DNA of 64,000 nt from Cristatella mucedo. Its lineage: Eukaryota; Bryozoa; Phylactolaemata; Cristatellidae. Both the position numbers and the translations under genes were made by a program. Positions 45,591 to 57,900 of this stretch are shown one piece after another. Position 1 is the stretch's first letter. Each line of letters opens with the position of its first letter. The stretch is from assembly GCA_009760855.2 (NCBI GenBank), contig WPIO01000003.1, positions 14,612,001 through 14,676,000 of the forward strand, written 5' to 3'. The notes under the pieces are model-generated. The model was not told the origin of the DNA and ran no database searches. It worked only from the letters and a program-made list of their open reading frames with translations.

Positions 45591-46569
45591 TTTCGTTAAG
45601 GCTGCTTTCAGTTCGCCCTCCCTTGTCCTTGAACATTCTACATATCCAAAAATTCATCTTGCATACATTAGATTCCCGAATGACTTTTCATTTGATGCAT
45701 TTCAGATAGCTAAGCTTCTCAAATAAGCTACCAACTCAGTAATTCAGTAAAGATATGTGAGTAATTCAGGAAAGATACACCGTACATTGCCGTGATTATC
45801 CTTTCAAACCGTATGCTCGTGAAATTCGTGTAAAGTCGAGGCAGTTCTGTTGGTCAAGGGTTTTCTGTAGGCATTTATAGCAGGGATTGAGTGGCCTTGG
45901 ACACATGCATGTATTGATTGGCATGTTGATTGGCCTTGCCCATGCCTGCTGGGTTGTAGCAGCTGTCTTTGCAGCAGCTAGCCTTAGGTTTGGTAGCACC
46001 ACTCGAATGAAAGTTTGCTTGCTAAATATTTCTATGTGTCCTAAATAGTTCAAGCTCTTTAAATCTCGCACCTTGATTACAGCATGTCAGACACGTGAAG
46101 GGCGAGTTTGTTTCTTGACGATGGTGGTGTGAAGCCATCTATGATTTTGCAATCGTCATTGCTATTAGTCAGTTCTAAGCATCTCACTCTTGCCGCGTCG
46201 AGGCTGAAGTGTATTAGTTATGCTACGGCACTCACAATTGTTGGAAGTGGTGTTGGCCAAGTTTTCCAAAGAATGTTTCCTTGTTCCAAATGGAAAACAA
46301 TGCATATGGTGGACCATGCGACCTACTTGTGTCCAATGCTACTCTTACATGGTTAATCACCGTGATTGGTAGGGTTTCACCTGAAGCATGTGGCTAGACG
46401 GCTATGTGGCATACAATGTTTGTGGTTGCACATTTGGACAAAAGGCTCTTCTTTAGTGAAAGTAAGTTACTCATTTTCAGACTAAATCTACTATTACTAT
46501 ACTTTCGACTAAATCTATTGTTTGAATGATACTTCAATCTCTGAGTTTGTTTCTGCTAGTTATTGCATG

Positions 46570-46710
46570 AAGCTAAGGTTGACGCTTTGCTTTTCGGTAA
46601 TTGTTGGTACTGCTTCTCTTTCAGCGAGCTGTAAAGCATCTAAATAGAAATTAAGTAGTGCTATCTTGCTCATAAGACTTATCGTTATCATTATGATTAT
46701 TATCAAGGGA
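46570..46710 (+). mobile_element. LINE family 2, 3' end in intron 6
   Basis: GTAAAGCATCTAAATAGAAATTAAG followed by a CTATCTTGCTCATAA segment and ATTATGATTATTATC. A diverged 3' end; the call rests on the tail consensus only. Confidence 0.45.
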
Positions 46711-47584
46711 TTTTAATGGCAGTTGTACGGCGACAGATCAATTTGCTTCCCAGTTTCATTTCAGACAACTTTTAACCTTTTGCTCGTGTGGGATTACACT
46801 TTTTGTCTTCATGTGAAGGTTTTTACCTATATGTCCTGCTGCATTGTTTTGACAGTTGCTTGTTCTGCTACATTTTAGTTTATTGGCTGATCCAGTCATG
46901 GTGCTTATGATATCATGCCTAATGGCATGAATAGGAGGTATTTGCGCGGTTTGTGATATTATTTGTTAATAAGTATCGGTGACTTAAATACCGACATGCT
47001 ATGCGAATGCACTTGTCCGCTTTGGTGGCATAGCATTGCATGGGGATCTGGCGTTTAGGAAGCTGCTTACGATATCTTCCTATTTAGACTGCCCTAGGCA
47101 GGCTTCATTCCACCATCATTTCTCAGCAGAAACACTTTCGGTCGTTTCAATTTGATCTCCTATGCACTTGGCTTGCCAAGCAAGGCTGTGCGATTTTTGA
47201 GCTTCACGTGCTCTAGTGTTCAGGATGTGCATGGTTGCATGTGTAGACAAGCTGTTGTTTCTGGCAAGCCTTGACCTCGTGCCTTGCCATCGGTGTTGAC
47301 AAGTACTTAGTGATAAACTCAGGGCATTCACATGTGCTGCGCTTCCCAAGCATGCTGTACGCTCAGTAGTTCGCTCGTTTTGCTGTGATATGAGTAGCGT
47401 TCGTTGAGCATGTGCCCTTCGTAGTCGTTGCTTCACCTATGCAGTGTAAGCACGATGCTTGAGCATGTCCACCAAGTAGGCATGGTCCAGGCCAGAGCGT
47501 TTACCACATGTTTTATTCTTACTAGAATCAGTCGTCACATGCCAGTTTGATAATCTCATTTCTGTCTACACAAATTTTTTGTAG
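46711..47584. other. Intron 6 remainder
   Basis: No repeat family or exon recognised. The minus-strand 106-codon frame at 47,116-47,436 is basic and Ser/Thr-rich with no domain and lies in the intron just before exon 7. Confidence 0.35.
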
Positions 47585-47869
47585 CTAAACCGGTGATTGC
47601 TCGTGGTCCAGCCACTACTGTGGGTTACTTTGGAAAGCCTATTACTTTGGCTTGTTCAGCCTATGGAAACCCTCTGCCGACTATTACATGGACAAAAAAC
47701 ATGTCCACATATTCTAGTTGGAATGTCACAACTATCAGCAGCTCGATGTACACTGTGAAAAGCTTCTTACTTACTGCCAGCCCAAGCCAGGATGGCTATG
47801 GGACGTATATATGCTTTGCCAATAGCCAATATGGCAACGACTCGTCATCCATCGACGTTATTGCGCCGT
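47585..47869 (+). CDS. Exon 7: complete I-set-like Ig domain
   Basis: A 285-nt exon with a strong acceptor (ATTTTTTGTAG) and donor GTGAGT, phase 1-1. It begins AKPVIARGP and contains the B strand ITLACSAYGNPLP, the C strand ITWTKN and the F strand DGYGTYICFANSQYG, then SSIDVIAP as G strand. Two or three N-linked sites (NMS, NVT, NDS) are visible. This is the fifth and last Ig domain before the FN3 module. Confidence 0.82.
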
Positions 47870-48349
47870 GTGAGTTGCAGCAGCATAGGGTATCTGCCGC
47901 TTAGGATTTTGCATCGCTGCTGCTGCTTCGTACGTGTTACATACGATAAAGCCTGTCGGCCTCTTTTAATTACAAGTATGCTCTTTTATTAGCCTATTCC
48001 AACTAACCTCACCCGATTTAAGACATTCCCAATCTTAATGCCCGATCATTTTAATTCATTTTTAGTAATCTCATGATAGGTGTCGCATGGTTGGCGTGAC
48101 TACGATAGAGAAGCTTCTCTTCCGAATATGCATCACAACGTTGATAGCATAAGTGGTAGTAGTCGATACCACTATGCTTTGCAAAACTATCTGGTATTTG
48201 TGAACGAGCGGCAATTTAATCTGTCAACCGAGGGACACTGGTGACAAGGCTTAGCCGTCCCCATGGGCAAGAAGGCCATCTGTAGTGCCATGGAGCTTTG
48301 TATATGTGCAGTTTGACGTTGCTGTTTGAGCCATCTCTTGATAGCATTG

Positions 48350-48820
48350 TACTTAATAAGAATGATAGTAATAGTTTGCATAGCATCCTCAGAGAATGTA
48401 GTGTTATTCTATGCACTTTGCATATGCTGTAAAGGAAGAATGATCAAATGGTTAGTGGTAACATGCACAATATCAACAAGCATAGTATGGTTAGAGGTCA
48501 AATGTACAGGGTCAACGTGTAAATTTGTTTAGTGACAGTTCACAGTGTCAGCATGCATAAGCTCAACAAGGTTGAATCACGATGACCTATTGAATCCCGT
48601 GGTAATATGTGTTTTAGCTTCTTTTAAATGTCAAGTCTGGGGATGTTGTGGCATCAGTCGGGAGTGAATGGCAGACCTTAGGAGCATACGAACAAAAGGT
48701 ACGGTTTCCAGAGGATTTGAGATTGATAGCTAAGGGATATGTTGCAGAAAAAGCAGGTGGTACGATACCTAGCTTGGTGGGGGAGTAGTTCTGATATGTA
48801 GGCTGAAGCCAGAAATTGGC
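48350..48820 (-). mobile_element. LINE family 2, 3' fragment in intron 7
   Basis: Degenerate match to the 3' 470 bp of the 49,698 element, including the GTTAGTGGTAACATGCACAA-type 3' UTR segment and the AACAAAAGGTACGGTTTCC C-terminal coding end. No open frame is retained. Confidence 0.6.
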
Positions 48821-49329
48821 TTATGGCTGTACAAGTACTCTAACAGTGCAGTTAGTTGTCTTCGGGTAGTATACAAATGTCTTTTGTAGGTATTTTCTTG
48901 GAATTCCCCCGTAGCAAAACCACCCACCCCCGTTGGTAATGTCTAAACTTTCAGCTAGCTTCTTTGGCCGGCGCCAGCTAAAGCCAGCTGATTTCCCTGC
49001 TCACTGGCCAAGTATTTCTTCTTAATATTATTATTATTATAACCTATGGTAATGTTAGGGATCTGTTGCATTTCAGCAGCCAATTTATGAAACTTAGCCT
49101 AGGCCCTAATAGTAATGCTATTTTTATTATAAGCTCTAATTTACGATTTACTTCAAGCTGCTTATAATTAGGGAGGCACAATTATGTTTACGTTTATGTT
49201 TGTTTTTGTTTTTGTGTTGGTGTTGGTCTTGGTTACGCCCTTGTCACAAATCCTTATTCATAGCCAACGTTCAGGCTGACGTATCACAGTGTATGATGCC
49301 TTGAGACATTTATAAATTCTTTAATGCAG

Positions 49330-49494
49330 CTCCACCTCTGCCGCCTTCAAATGTGAGTGAAGTCGCCGCTCGATGGTCCACGATGGTGCTTTCGTGGGTG
49401 GCATCTTACAATGGTGGCTATGAACAGGAATTCCAGGTGTATGTTAATTTAACACTTGTATATAATGGAAGCAGCACGTCATGCACAGTCACGG
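49330..49494 (+). CDS. Exon 8: N-terminal half of an FN3 domain
   Basis: A 165-nt exon in phase 1-1, acceptor TTTAATGCAG and donor GTATGT. The start PPLPPSNVSEVAARW and the Trp-containing B strand MVLSWVASYNGGYEQEFQVYV are characteristic of FN3 A-C strands. It is completed by the first ~35 residues of the exon at 51,216. A LINE copy lies antisense in the following intron. Confidence 0.75.
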
Positions 49495-49697
49495 GTATGT
49501 CATTTATAGATCAGTTTTATGTGTATATGCAATTTTTCTATATATGAATGTTTGTGAATTAGCTGTGTGCTTTTGTGACTAGCAGCTGTGCCTGTGCCTG
49601 CTGCATTCAATACTGTATGATTTTCTGTTTGCCTTCGCTCTAAGCCTTATTTGCATGCAAGTTTACTTTTGCATCTCGACCTGTAGCTCAGCAAAGC

Positions 49698-50870
49698 CTT
49701 AATAATAATAATGATAATGTACTTGATACAGCGCCTTCAGAGAACTTAATCTCTTTCTAGGCGCTTTACATTTGCTGCAAAGGGAAATGCAATTAAATGG
49801 TAAGTAAAATCATGCTTGAAAAACAAATAAAATGGATAACATGGTTAGGGGTGACATGCACAGGGTCAGCATGCAAATGTGGTTAGTGGCAGCATGCACA
49901 GTGTCAGCACGCATAAGCACGTGCAGGACGAATCACAGGGACCCACCAAATGCTGTCCTAAATAGGTGTGTTTTTAGGTTCCTTTTAAATGTGGTCAGTT
50001 TAGGGGATGTTCTGACGCAGGTCGGGAGGGAGTTCCAGGCTTTGGGAGCATACGAACTAAATGCACGGTCTCCAAAGGATTTGGGGTTTGTATGAGGTAT
50101 TTCTTGACTGTTGGATTCCGTAAAGCAGGTGGTACGATGCTTGGCCTGATGGGGGAGTATGTCGGAGAGATAGGCTGGAGCCATAGAATGAAGGGACCTA
50201 AAAGTGAGCGACAAAACCTTGAAGTCAATCCGTTGCTTGACTGGTAGCCAGTGCAGGTTGGCGGGAAGTGAAGTAATGTGGCAACTGCGACGCTCACGAC
50301 AGACAAGCCTAGCTGCCGAGTTTTGCACCAGCTGCAATTGCCTGATCGCACATGCTGGGAGGCCAGTAAGCAGTGAGTTGCAGAAGTCGAGACGAGATGT
50401 CACGAATGCATAGACTAACTTAGACGTGGTATCCTTATCTAAACAAGCCCGAATTTTAGCAATATTATGAAGCTGAAAATAGGCAGATTTGACTGTGGAG
50501 CTGATATGGTCGTCTAACGAGAGGTCGCTTTGGAATATGACACCTAGATTTCGGGCTGATTCGACAGGAGATATGCTGGCAGAGCCAATTTTGAGCGTCA
50601 GCCTTTCCAATTTCTGAATCACACTGGGTTTGCCCATAACTAGTAAGTTAGTTTTGTCATCGTTTAGTAATTGAAAATTTGCTGCCATCCATGTGCGGAT
50701 GTCATCGATGCATGCAGCAAGTGAGTTTAGAGAATTTAAGGTGCTTAAAGGCTGGGAGGGATCAAAGCAAAGGTACAACTGAGTGTCATCCGCATAGAAT
50801 TGAAAGCCTAGATTGTGCTTGGCAATCACATCAGCAAGAGGGAGAGTATAAACCGTGAAAAGAACCGGCC
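49698..50870 (-). mobile_element. L2-like LINE (family 2), long open RT C-terminal part
   Basis: On the minus strand, a frame of about 298 residues (50,829 to 49,933) is intact from FQFYADDTQLYLCFDPSQ. It runs through LNDDKTNLLVMGKP, SARLVCRERRSCHITSLP and LHWLPVKQRIDFKVLSLTFR to the C-terminal APKAWNSLPTCVRTSP. A 3' UTR follows, with GTAAAGCGCCTAGAAAGAGA and an (ATT)n-like end at 49,698. It is 5'-truncated at about 50,870, so endonuclease and RT motifs before YADD are missing. It sits antisense in the intron between exons 8 and 9 of gene C. Confidence 0.85.
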
Positions 50871-51215
50871 TTGATAACTTATTGGGTAGTCCGAAGGAAA
50901 GGTTTTAGCAAGCACTTTCAAAGCTTTGCCACATGTTGTATGCATAATTTGCTTTAAAAAGTGAGATTTTGAAGCTTATTGGAAAATAAGGACATGGTTG
51001 ATTAAGCAGGCACTAAGGATGTGGCAGTGAAGCTTGCTGACCAATTAATGCCATAGCTGGCAGTCGAGAACAGACAGGTTCGTTGCATTTGAATGGTGGT
51101 TTGCAGCACTGAGTTCCTGAGCATCGAGCCTCCTCAGCAGAAGCTTCTAGGTAAGTGACAGATGGTTTGAGAACAGCTGGACATACATTAGCTAATAATG
51201 TCCTAATTTTTGTAG
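50871..51215. other. Intron 8 remainder before exon 9
   Basis: 345 bp between the 5' end of the antisense LINE and the acceptor at 51,215. Nothing recognised apart from the TTTTTGTAG acceptor. Confidence 0.4.
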
Positions 51216-51560
51216 GGCTTTCATCTGGCAGCTATTTTGTGTACGTCGAGGCAAAGAACTACGTTGGAAAAAGTAATTCCTCGGAGGTGGTCGTGGTCAC
51301 TCTGCTGGATGGACCGCCAGCTGGAAGCTTGAGTTTTAGCACTCCTTGGAGTCTTCCTTTTCATGCTGATGCTGAATACTGTGTCGAGGTCAATTGCTCC
51401 TATGCCGATTCTCAGAGCAGTATGTCAGCCAATAATTGCACCCTGACAAGTGCTAACGTGGCTCAGAGCATTCAGTGTCCTGCAGCTCGTGCCCGATGGT
51501 GCCTGGTCAACTTTCAAGATATAGTGTGTGGAGCTTATGCTGACCTTACAAGAACTACAG
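51216..51560 (+). CDS. Exon 9: FN3 C-terminal half and six-Cys membrane-proximal module
   Basis: A 345-nt exon with acceptor AATTTTTGTAG, phase 1-1. Residues about 3-35 finish the FN3 domain: SGSYFVYVEAKNYVGKSNSS, then EVVVVTL as G strand. The remaining ~75 residues form a distinct segment with six cysteines (YC, NC, NC, QC, WC, VC), suggesting a small disulfide-bonded membrane-proximal module of no recognised family. The exon ends ACTACAG followed by GCAAGT. This is a GC-type donor (CAG|GCAAGT) rather than GT, and it precedes the two alternative TM exons. Confidence 0.75.
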
Positions 51561-52700
51561 GCAAGTCCATCTACTGATGCCCCTGGATAAACGCCTTCTC
51601 AAAACGCTAATGCACTCGCTATTGTATACATCTAGTAGTGATCCACAATCAACTGTTTTAGTCTTTAAGTAAGCATGCAGCCATGAGTATTTAGTTGAAA
51701 TGGACTGTTCTTCAGTCACACGTGTATTTAGATGACACTTGCTTGATAGCAGATTATTAGCTGACCCAATAGGGCAGTGAACTCCTGGTCGAATCACTGA
51801 TACAAGTAGTCAGTGGGGAGACTGCTAGGTTTTGTACGGACTAATATTGCAGCGAACGGTAAAATCACAGTTAATTGAGGATCATATGTTAAATGTAATA
51901 GCTACCTACATGCGACACTCATTTGCTAAGATTTACGGACGGTTAAATAATAACTTGCCTGCAATGACTGGTTGGGTGATAAGCTCTGTTGAGAACACTC
52001 ATCACCTGATGCTTTGGGCTCCTGAAAGCGATCTATGGGACATGTCGTTAGCCCAGATTCATTATTATCTATCACTCGGGTCACCAGTTATCTGACAATA
52101 TGGTTTGTTGGTTGGTTTTCCCTACTCTGTCATCGATTCCTTGACCATTCTAAACCCTGTCAAGCCTATTGCTGGGCATGCTCAAAACAGCATTTTGCGA
52201 GCCCTTGATGTTTGCTAAGATAAGATATGTCACTGTAGTTATGTTGTTAACAGAAGATATTTGGTTCATCCAGTTAATCTTACTTCACAATGGTCTTATA
52301 GTGCTATGAAATAATAGCCTTCAAAATGGCTATGACAGAAGCTATAAAAAGCCTTAGACGCTGCCAAAACTGTCTCATATCACATATTTTCGCTCGTGTT
52401 AAGATAACCAAGGTGGTAATATGCTCTGTCGTTAATAACATTACTAACTCATGTGAATCCATGAGTTTTAAGCATTCTCCGTGGGATATTCAGCAAGAAT
52501 CTTAAGACCCTGTTCGGCTACTTCTAGTACATTTTTATTCGCATAGATGTAGCTCCTTCGTTAGTGCATTTTAGTTAAGGCTGTTTTCACTCCCTCATAG
52601 CAATCTCATAAATTTACAAAAGTTGACTGTCTGTGAGATTAAGTTTCAAGGATTTCCATCATAAGAGGCACATCATTCACTTCAGGCGTTTTCATTCCAG

Positions 52701-52846
52701 ATAATTTCGAAACTACTCAGACAACAACAGCATCACCAGACACACTGAGCAAATTCAAAACTATCTTGGTTACCACATCATCTGTAGGCGCCATATGTCT
52801 GTTGGTTGCTATTGCCACGAAAGCTTCGTACTGTCGCCAGTGGTAG
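52701..52846 (+). CDS. TM1 exon: alternative transmembrane segment with short tail (copy C)
   Basis: It is entered in phase 1 from 51,560 through acceptor TTTTCATTCCAG, so G plus AT gives Asp. It encodes a Thr/Ser-rich stalk (ETTQTTTASPDTLSKFK), a hydrophobic stretch (TILVTTSSVGAICLLVAIAT), then KASYCRQW and a TAG stop. The hydrophobic run is about 20 residues and is followed by basic residues, as in a single-pass TM. The cytoplasmic part would be under 10 residues. The inverted copy at 19,242 has Gln where this copy has TAG and reads 12 residues further. A GTAGAG at the stop could be a weak donor, so the stop may not be terminal. Confidence 0.6.
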
Positions 52847-54129
52847 AGAAAGAACAGAGATCAAGCTGCAGCTGCCCAAGGATAAGTGTGGATAGATTAG
52901 CCCAAGGAGTAGCAATACGATAGGAAAACGATAGGAATTACCAATCAGCAAACAAAAGCTGCTGTCGACATTATGAATCGGCATGCAACCATGAAGGTCC
53001 AGGCAGGAAAGTAATGCTAGAAAATTGCATTTGAAAAACGTTGCCAGCCAAACTATCAGTTGTTGCTATCTACGATATTATTCTCATTTCTGAAAGAATT
53101 TTGACGATTAAGATTTTAGATTTTATTTAACTTGATCGTCCTTTCTTATACAGTTTTTAAGTTCTGAAGTGATTTGTTCTGTCCTTAGATTGGGACATAA
53201 TCATATTTAATATGTAATGCTAATTCACGAGAATAGTCTCACCTCCCTGCAGCTGCTTAAGATTCTTTACAATGTCTTCATATTGCCTTTCCTGATTGCT
53301 GAAGATGGTGTGCCCTCTGATCAAAAACCATGCTTAAGAAGCATAGGGGTCACTTAAGAAATGCCTACCATCAATTCCCGTAGGGTTTAATACACTTACA
53401 AATATGGCCAGAATAAGTTTAATACCTGGTGCTACCAGCCATTAACCTTTGCGGCTCCGACTCTCAAAGGCTGTCCTAGCGCCTATTTATTTATCGCCTT
53501 GGTTCTGGGTTTTGGCACTCTTTCCCCTGCGTTGCAGTAACTCCAACCTTCCTAATGGAGTCTCATTGAACTACTTGCGCCTTGATCAACATTACTTTAG
53601 AATCTAGTGAGCGACTCTGGTGCTTTACTCTGGCATTGCTTCAGCAAGCTGTGATAAGTGTTTGTATTGTTATCAGAACATCTGACGAGCTTAATGAACT
53701 CGAACTTGCAATTATTTAAGGTCTTATTATTATGGTCAATATTTTATAGCTAGATTTATTGCAAGGCAACTCGATTCAGTTGGTATATGCGGTCATCATA
53801 AGCTATTCCATTTTTGACCTTTTGTGACCTAAGGTGAAAACGTGAGATGTTGATGATACGAGTATCTTTACAACCAGACGAATATGCTGCATTAAGATGT
53901 GTCTTAGCAATTTTAAATTTCTTATGGAGGAACTCTACATTCATTTGTAATTTAATTTCTACTCCCTTATGGAGCTAGGTGGTGAAGAAACTAATTGCTC
54001 TAACAATGGCTTGGAGTTGAAGCCCATTTTTGTACATACAATTGGCACACTATTCGGCATGTTCATCAGTAGTTAACAAACTCCTTTTGTCTTTCAAGCA
54101 CACTGTTATTGTTATATGCTATTTTAGTG

Positions 54130-54470
54130 CAGTAATAATAACGGCACACTTGATACCTTTCCCTCAGAGAACTTAATCTCTTTCTCGGTGCTTTACATTT
54201 GCTACAACACGAAACAACATGAACATGAAACATGAAACACGAAACAACATGAAACACGACCGAATGGTTAGTGATAGCATGCTCGATAAACAACGAGAAT
54301 AACATGGAAAATGTGGTTAGTGGCAGCATGCACAACGTCAGCATAAGCACATAAAGGATGAATCACAGGGATTCACTAAATGCTGTCATAAATAGATACG
54401 TTTTTAATTTTTTTTTAATGTGGTCAAGTCAGGGAATATCGTGAGGCTTGTCAGGAGTGAGTTAGATCAC
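54130..54470 (-). mobile_element. LINE family 2, 3' fragment
   Basis: The 3' UTR-type sequence (AGAGAACTTAATCTCTTTCT, GTTAGTGATAGCATGC, GTTAGTGGCAGCATGCAC) lies directly before the left end of the duplication at 54,563. It includes small local repeats of AAACACGAAACAACATG near 54,205-54,260. Confidence 0.65.
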
Positions 54471-56611
54471 TCAGCCTATCACTGAGCAAAAACTCTATCC
54501 AACTTTGCAAACTGGTGATCTTATACTCCTTGTACCAGACCTTAGATTAAACAGCAGGGAACTTACTTTTTGGCATCATCAGAATTATCAATGTTTAGAT
54601 TGAATATTTAATGAAATATTAGGATTAATTGGCCATTAGGTTTAAACTTTGAAAAACTGTAAACTGGATGTTCATCAACATTGTTAAAGTAAATGTACAA
54701 AACATAGCTGTTATCTTGAATTTAATTCACGAGTCGTCATCCATAGTATTTTTTTAGGCCCCTATCTAGCAGAACGAATATTAATCGTTTAGGTTAGAAC
54801 CACTAAGGACGGGTTTAGCAATCAAGGGGCGACTGTCCGAAAATTTTGTGGACTGGTTTCAATAGATCATCAGCAGCTGGGTGCAAGCCAGCTAGCTCTG
54901 CATAAACCATTTAAGCTGTTTAGTCCTTAAGTGGCCAGGTCCTTTTAAGACCTCAAGTAAAGCCCAACTATGCAATTCCATTGATAGAATCTTGTAGCTG
55001 CACAGCTAAGTAGGGATTGTGGAAGATCGTGTGATCTCTGTGGAATTTCTTTAACTTACTCTCCTCAAGATCCACATATCCATAGTGCATACAAGGACTT
55101 CATTCATATTTCTAGAGTTTTTTATATAGTCAGCAGTCAGAAACCTACTGAAATGCTCTCCTTTTTAAATAGCAAACTATGTTTGGCAGTTTGCATCGTA
55201 TATTTATTATCATGTGGGATATTCTTATTCTCACCAACGACTTATCTCAACCCAGTCGGAACCTTGTGACATTTTATGTTTATAGACATCTGTACTTTTT
55301 ATTTTTAAAGCTTCAACAAAGTTCACGAAATTCTTAATTGTGGCCTTACCGCCCTTTTTTACATTGTTTCAAATTCTTTTAAATTAAAACGTTCATGTGC
55401 ACTGGCTGGCAGCAAAGCTCCGTTGGCATAGGGATCGAAGTGTGCAATTTGTCTCCTGTGGGTAGGCATCCAAGATCTCGCTGATTTGCTTATGAATTGC
55501 TTATAGATACATTTTTTAACTGTTATGACCCAGTCAGGTTGACGTTTTGATACTATCCTTACCCGATTGTACCCTTGATTATCCTGGACCAAAGGCCGAA
55601 AAGAAATCTCTTCCAGTAAAGTAGCACCAAGCTTGGTATAAGTAATCATGACTTAGTGCACTTTCTATGCTGACCCTGGCAGAGCAGCAATGCTGGCACT
55701 GCACGGCATGTGAATAATTATGTTAGGTACTTCATTACAGCTAATCTCAACAGTGTATTAAGAGATCATTTAGATAACTTGGGGCATAGAGCTCGGTTGC
55801 AGCATCTGCCTCGTCCTAACGGTTTGGTGAGGCTGGTGCAAATTATTACGTCTGACTTTTGGTGTACGTCTCACTCAGAATTGTCTGTATTTTAACGGAG
55901 GATACCAGACTGTGCTAACCGTAGCGGATATTACTCTTTTGCCTGTCTTAGCTCATTGTTTTCTGGAAACGCCAAACTGGATCCATTGTGCTATGTCGTT
56001 TTTACTTTTCGTGACCATTAATTTCCTGTGTTTTTGAGCATGGTCTCTCTGGAAGCTTACTTGCAAGTTGCAAGGAATGCTGATCCCAATGTTAAAGTCT
56101 GTGTTACTGCTGCTTGCCTCGGATGCTGACCGTTCTAGCACTAACGATGCCACTTCCACTGTGTTGCGTTCTGTGTAACCACATTGTCTACTCTAGTTAA
56201 AAACATAGATATATGCTTTAACACAAGAATTACGCTTGCCCCTGCTTCCTCGCCCACCTCAAGAAAGCACGAAGTCCATTTGTGAGACTTGATGTTAAGA
56301 AAAGCTCTGCAACTGGCTCTAAAACTCTTCAGCACCACAATTTCTCTTGCTGAGCTGATGGATGCATTTATTCTGGTCTTAAAGAGTTGTCTTATTAGCT
56401 GTAGAAACTAGTCGGTCTGAGCAGCAATGGTGACGGAATGGTGATCGAAGCATCCAAGTCTTATTCATTCAGAGCTCTATTGTCCATACCTACATTTGAA
56501 CCAGCTGCCGTGGGGTAGTGCCATGTGTTATATCTTTGTGAAGGCTGTGTCCAGGGCTCGGTGCTATTCGTTTCTGACGGCCGGTGGAAATGATAGGTAC
56601 TGAATTTTCAG

Positions 56612-56801
56612 GTGCACAAGAAAACCAGCTGCAACTGTCCCGAGATAATGTCATCATCATAGCATGTGTCGTTGTTGGGTCAGTATTGCTCATCGTAATT
56701 GCGATCGCAGCAGTTTGCTATCGCAGACATATTAGACATCGTGGTCTTAAGAATACTCCAGCGGGCTCATTGATAACAAACTCGCACGAATTTTCACAAA
56801 G
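56612..56801 (+). CDS. TM2 exon: alternative transmembrane segment (copy C)
   Basis: A 190-nt exon, acceptor GAATTTTCAG and donor GTAAGG, entered in phase 1 and leaving in phase 2. It encodes a short stalk (GAQENQLQLSRDN), a strong TM helix (VIIIACVVVGSVLLIVIAIA), then a basic stop-transfer sequence (CYRRHIRHRGLK) and SLITNSHEFSQR. It can join exon 9 in frame in place of TM1. The phase-2 exit fits the tail exons at 57,901 and 61,389. It is near-identical to exons at 2,044 (+) and 16,174 (-). Confidence 0.75.
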
Positions 56802-57466
56802 GTAAGGTGCCACTGTGGGCTTCCCATCTCCGTGGTTGCGTCCTATTACTGTGGACTCTCTATGTGCTTGCATGACCAAGACTCTTGCACATCCCAGATG
56901 TGAGTTACTCACTTTCGCTGTTGTTAGTCGACTCACAGAAATGCATGCATAAAGAAACGTGTGACTCAACTCCAAGATGCCTAATGCAATCTTCGGTGTT
57001 ATTGCATTATGCTGCTTGTCTCGTGAAATTTGATGGAATGCTAACTCTCCGAACTCTAGTTACAGTTCTTAATTCATGCAAGATATGCCTACACGCAGCA
57101 AATAACAGCAGTTTTGTGTTTTGATAAACTTCGAAAAATCTCAGCATGCCTAGTACTACGTTCACTGATCTACATGCGAACTAATGGTCCCTTTCTGTAT
57201 ATCGGCAGCACGATAAAATTTGTCGCTTCGTGAGAAAATGTTATGTGATTTCCACAGTCTAAAATTTGCCGGACAAAATCCTCTGTCGCCAAGAGGTTTT
57301 CACTGACGGAATGGAACAGCTAATTAATCGGCTGTAGACGACTTAAAACCACAAGGAGGCTGACACTGGTGCAGTAGTTCATCGCGAAATCGAAGAGCCA
57401 AGCATTGGTGGACGTTGTTGGTCAGAAAAGGCGCTGTATCGATCGAAAGCTATCGCAGCTACGCAT

Positions 57467-57468
57467 GG

Positions 57469-57516
<48 letters not shown>

Positions 57517-57546
57517 GTATGTACATATGTATGTATGTATGTATGT
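57467..57546. repeat. (TA)n-(TATG)n microsatellite, copy C
   Basis: TA tract with ATGT variants. It occupies the place where copies A and C stop and restart aligning. Confidence 0.95.
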
Positions 57547-57900
57547 GCCAGCCAAAAAGATCTTCGAACCCTTCGTTTCAGAGATGTAGCTAGATAGAAC
57601 CATATAAATCGCGAAAGCTAGCACATAGAAACACAAAACAAACACACATAAAACTTAGCTTAAACATGTTCCTCGGATTCGACTTGAATCTCTCACGCAC
57701 CAGCGGATGAACGTACGCGTGAATTACTCTAGACATCGGAAACTGCGGCCCCTGGCAATATTTTAGTCCTTATCGAGAGCTGGGCTGTAAGTCTCTGGTT
57801 CTGGCTCCTTAGACTGGGAGTTGATGTGACTCCTCCACTAGTTTCAGCGGTCGCTAATTTTGTTCCCGGAGACTACAAGAAGCATTTATTTCCTTTGCAG

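Noticed and set aside
51155-51215. N-terminal extension of the exon 9 frame from an upstream ATG
   Set aside because: It precedes a clear TTTTTGTAG acceptor and has no FN3 similarity; read as intron.
56490-56693. 67-codon minus-strand frame opposite TM2, also at 1,922-2,125
   Set aside because: Antisense shadow of the TM2 exon.
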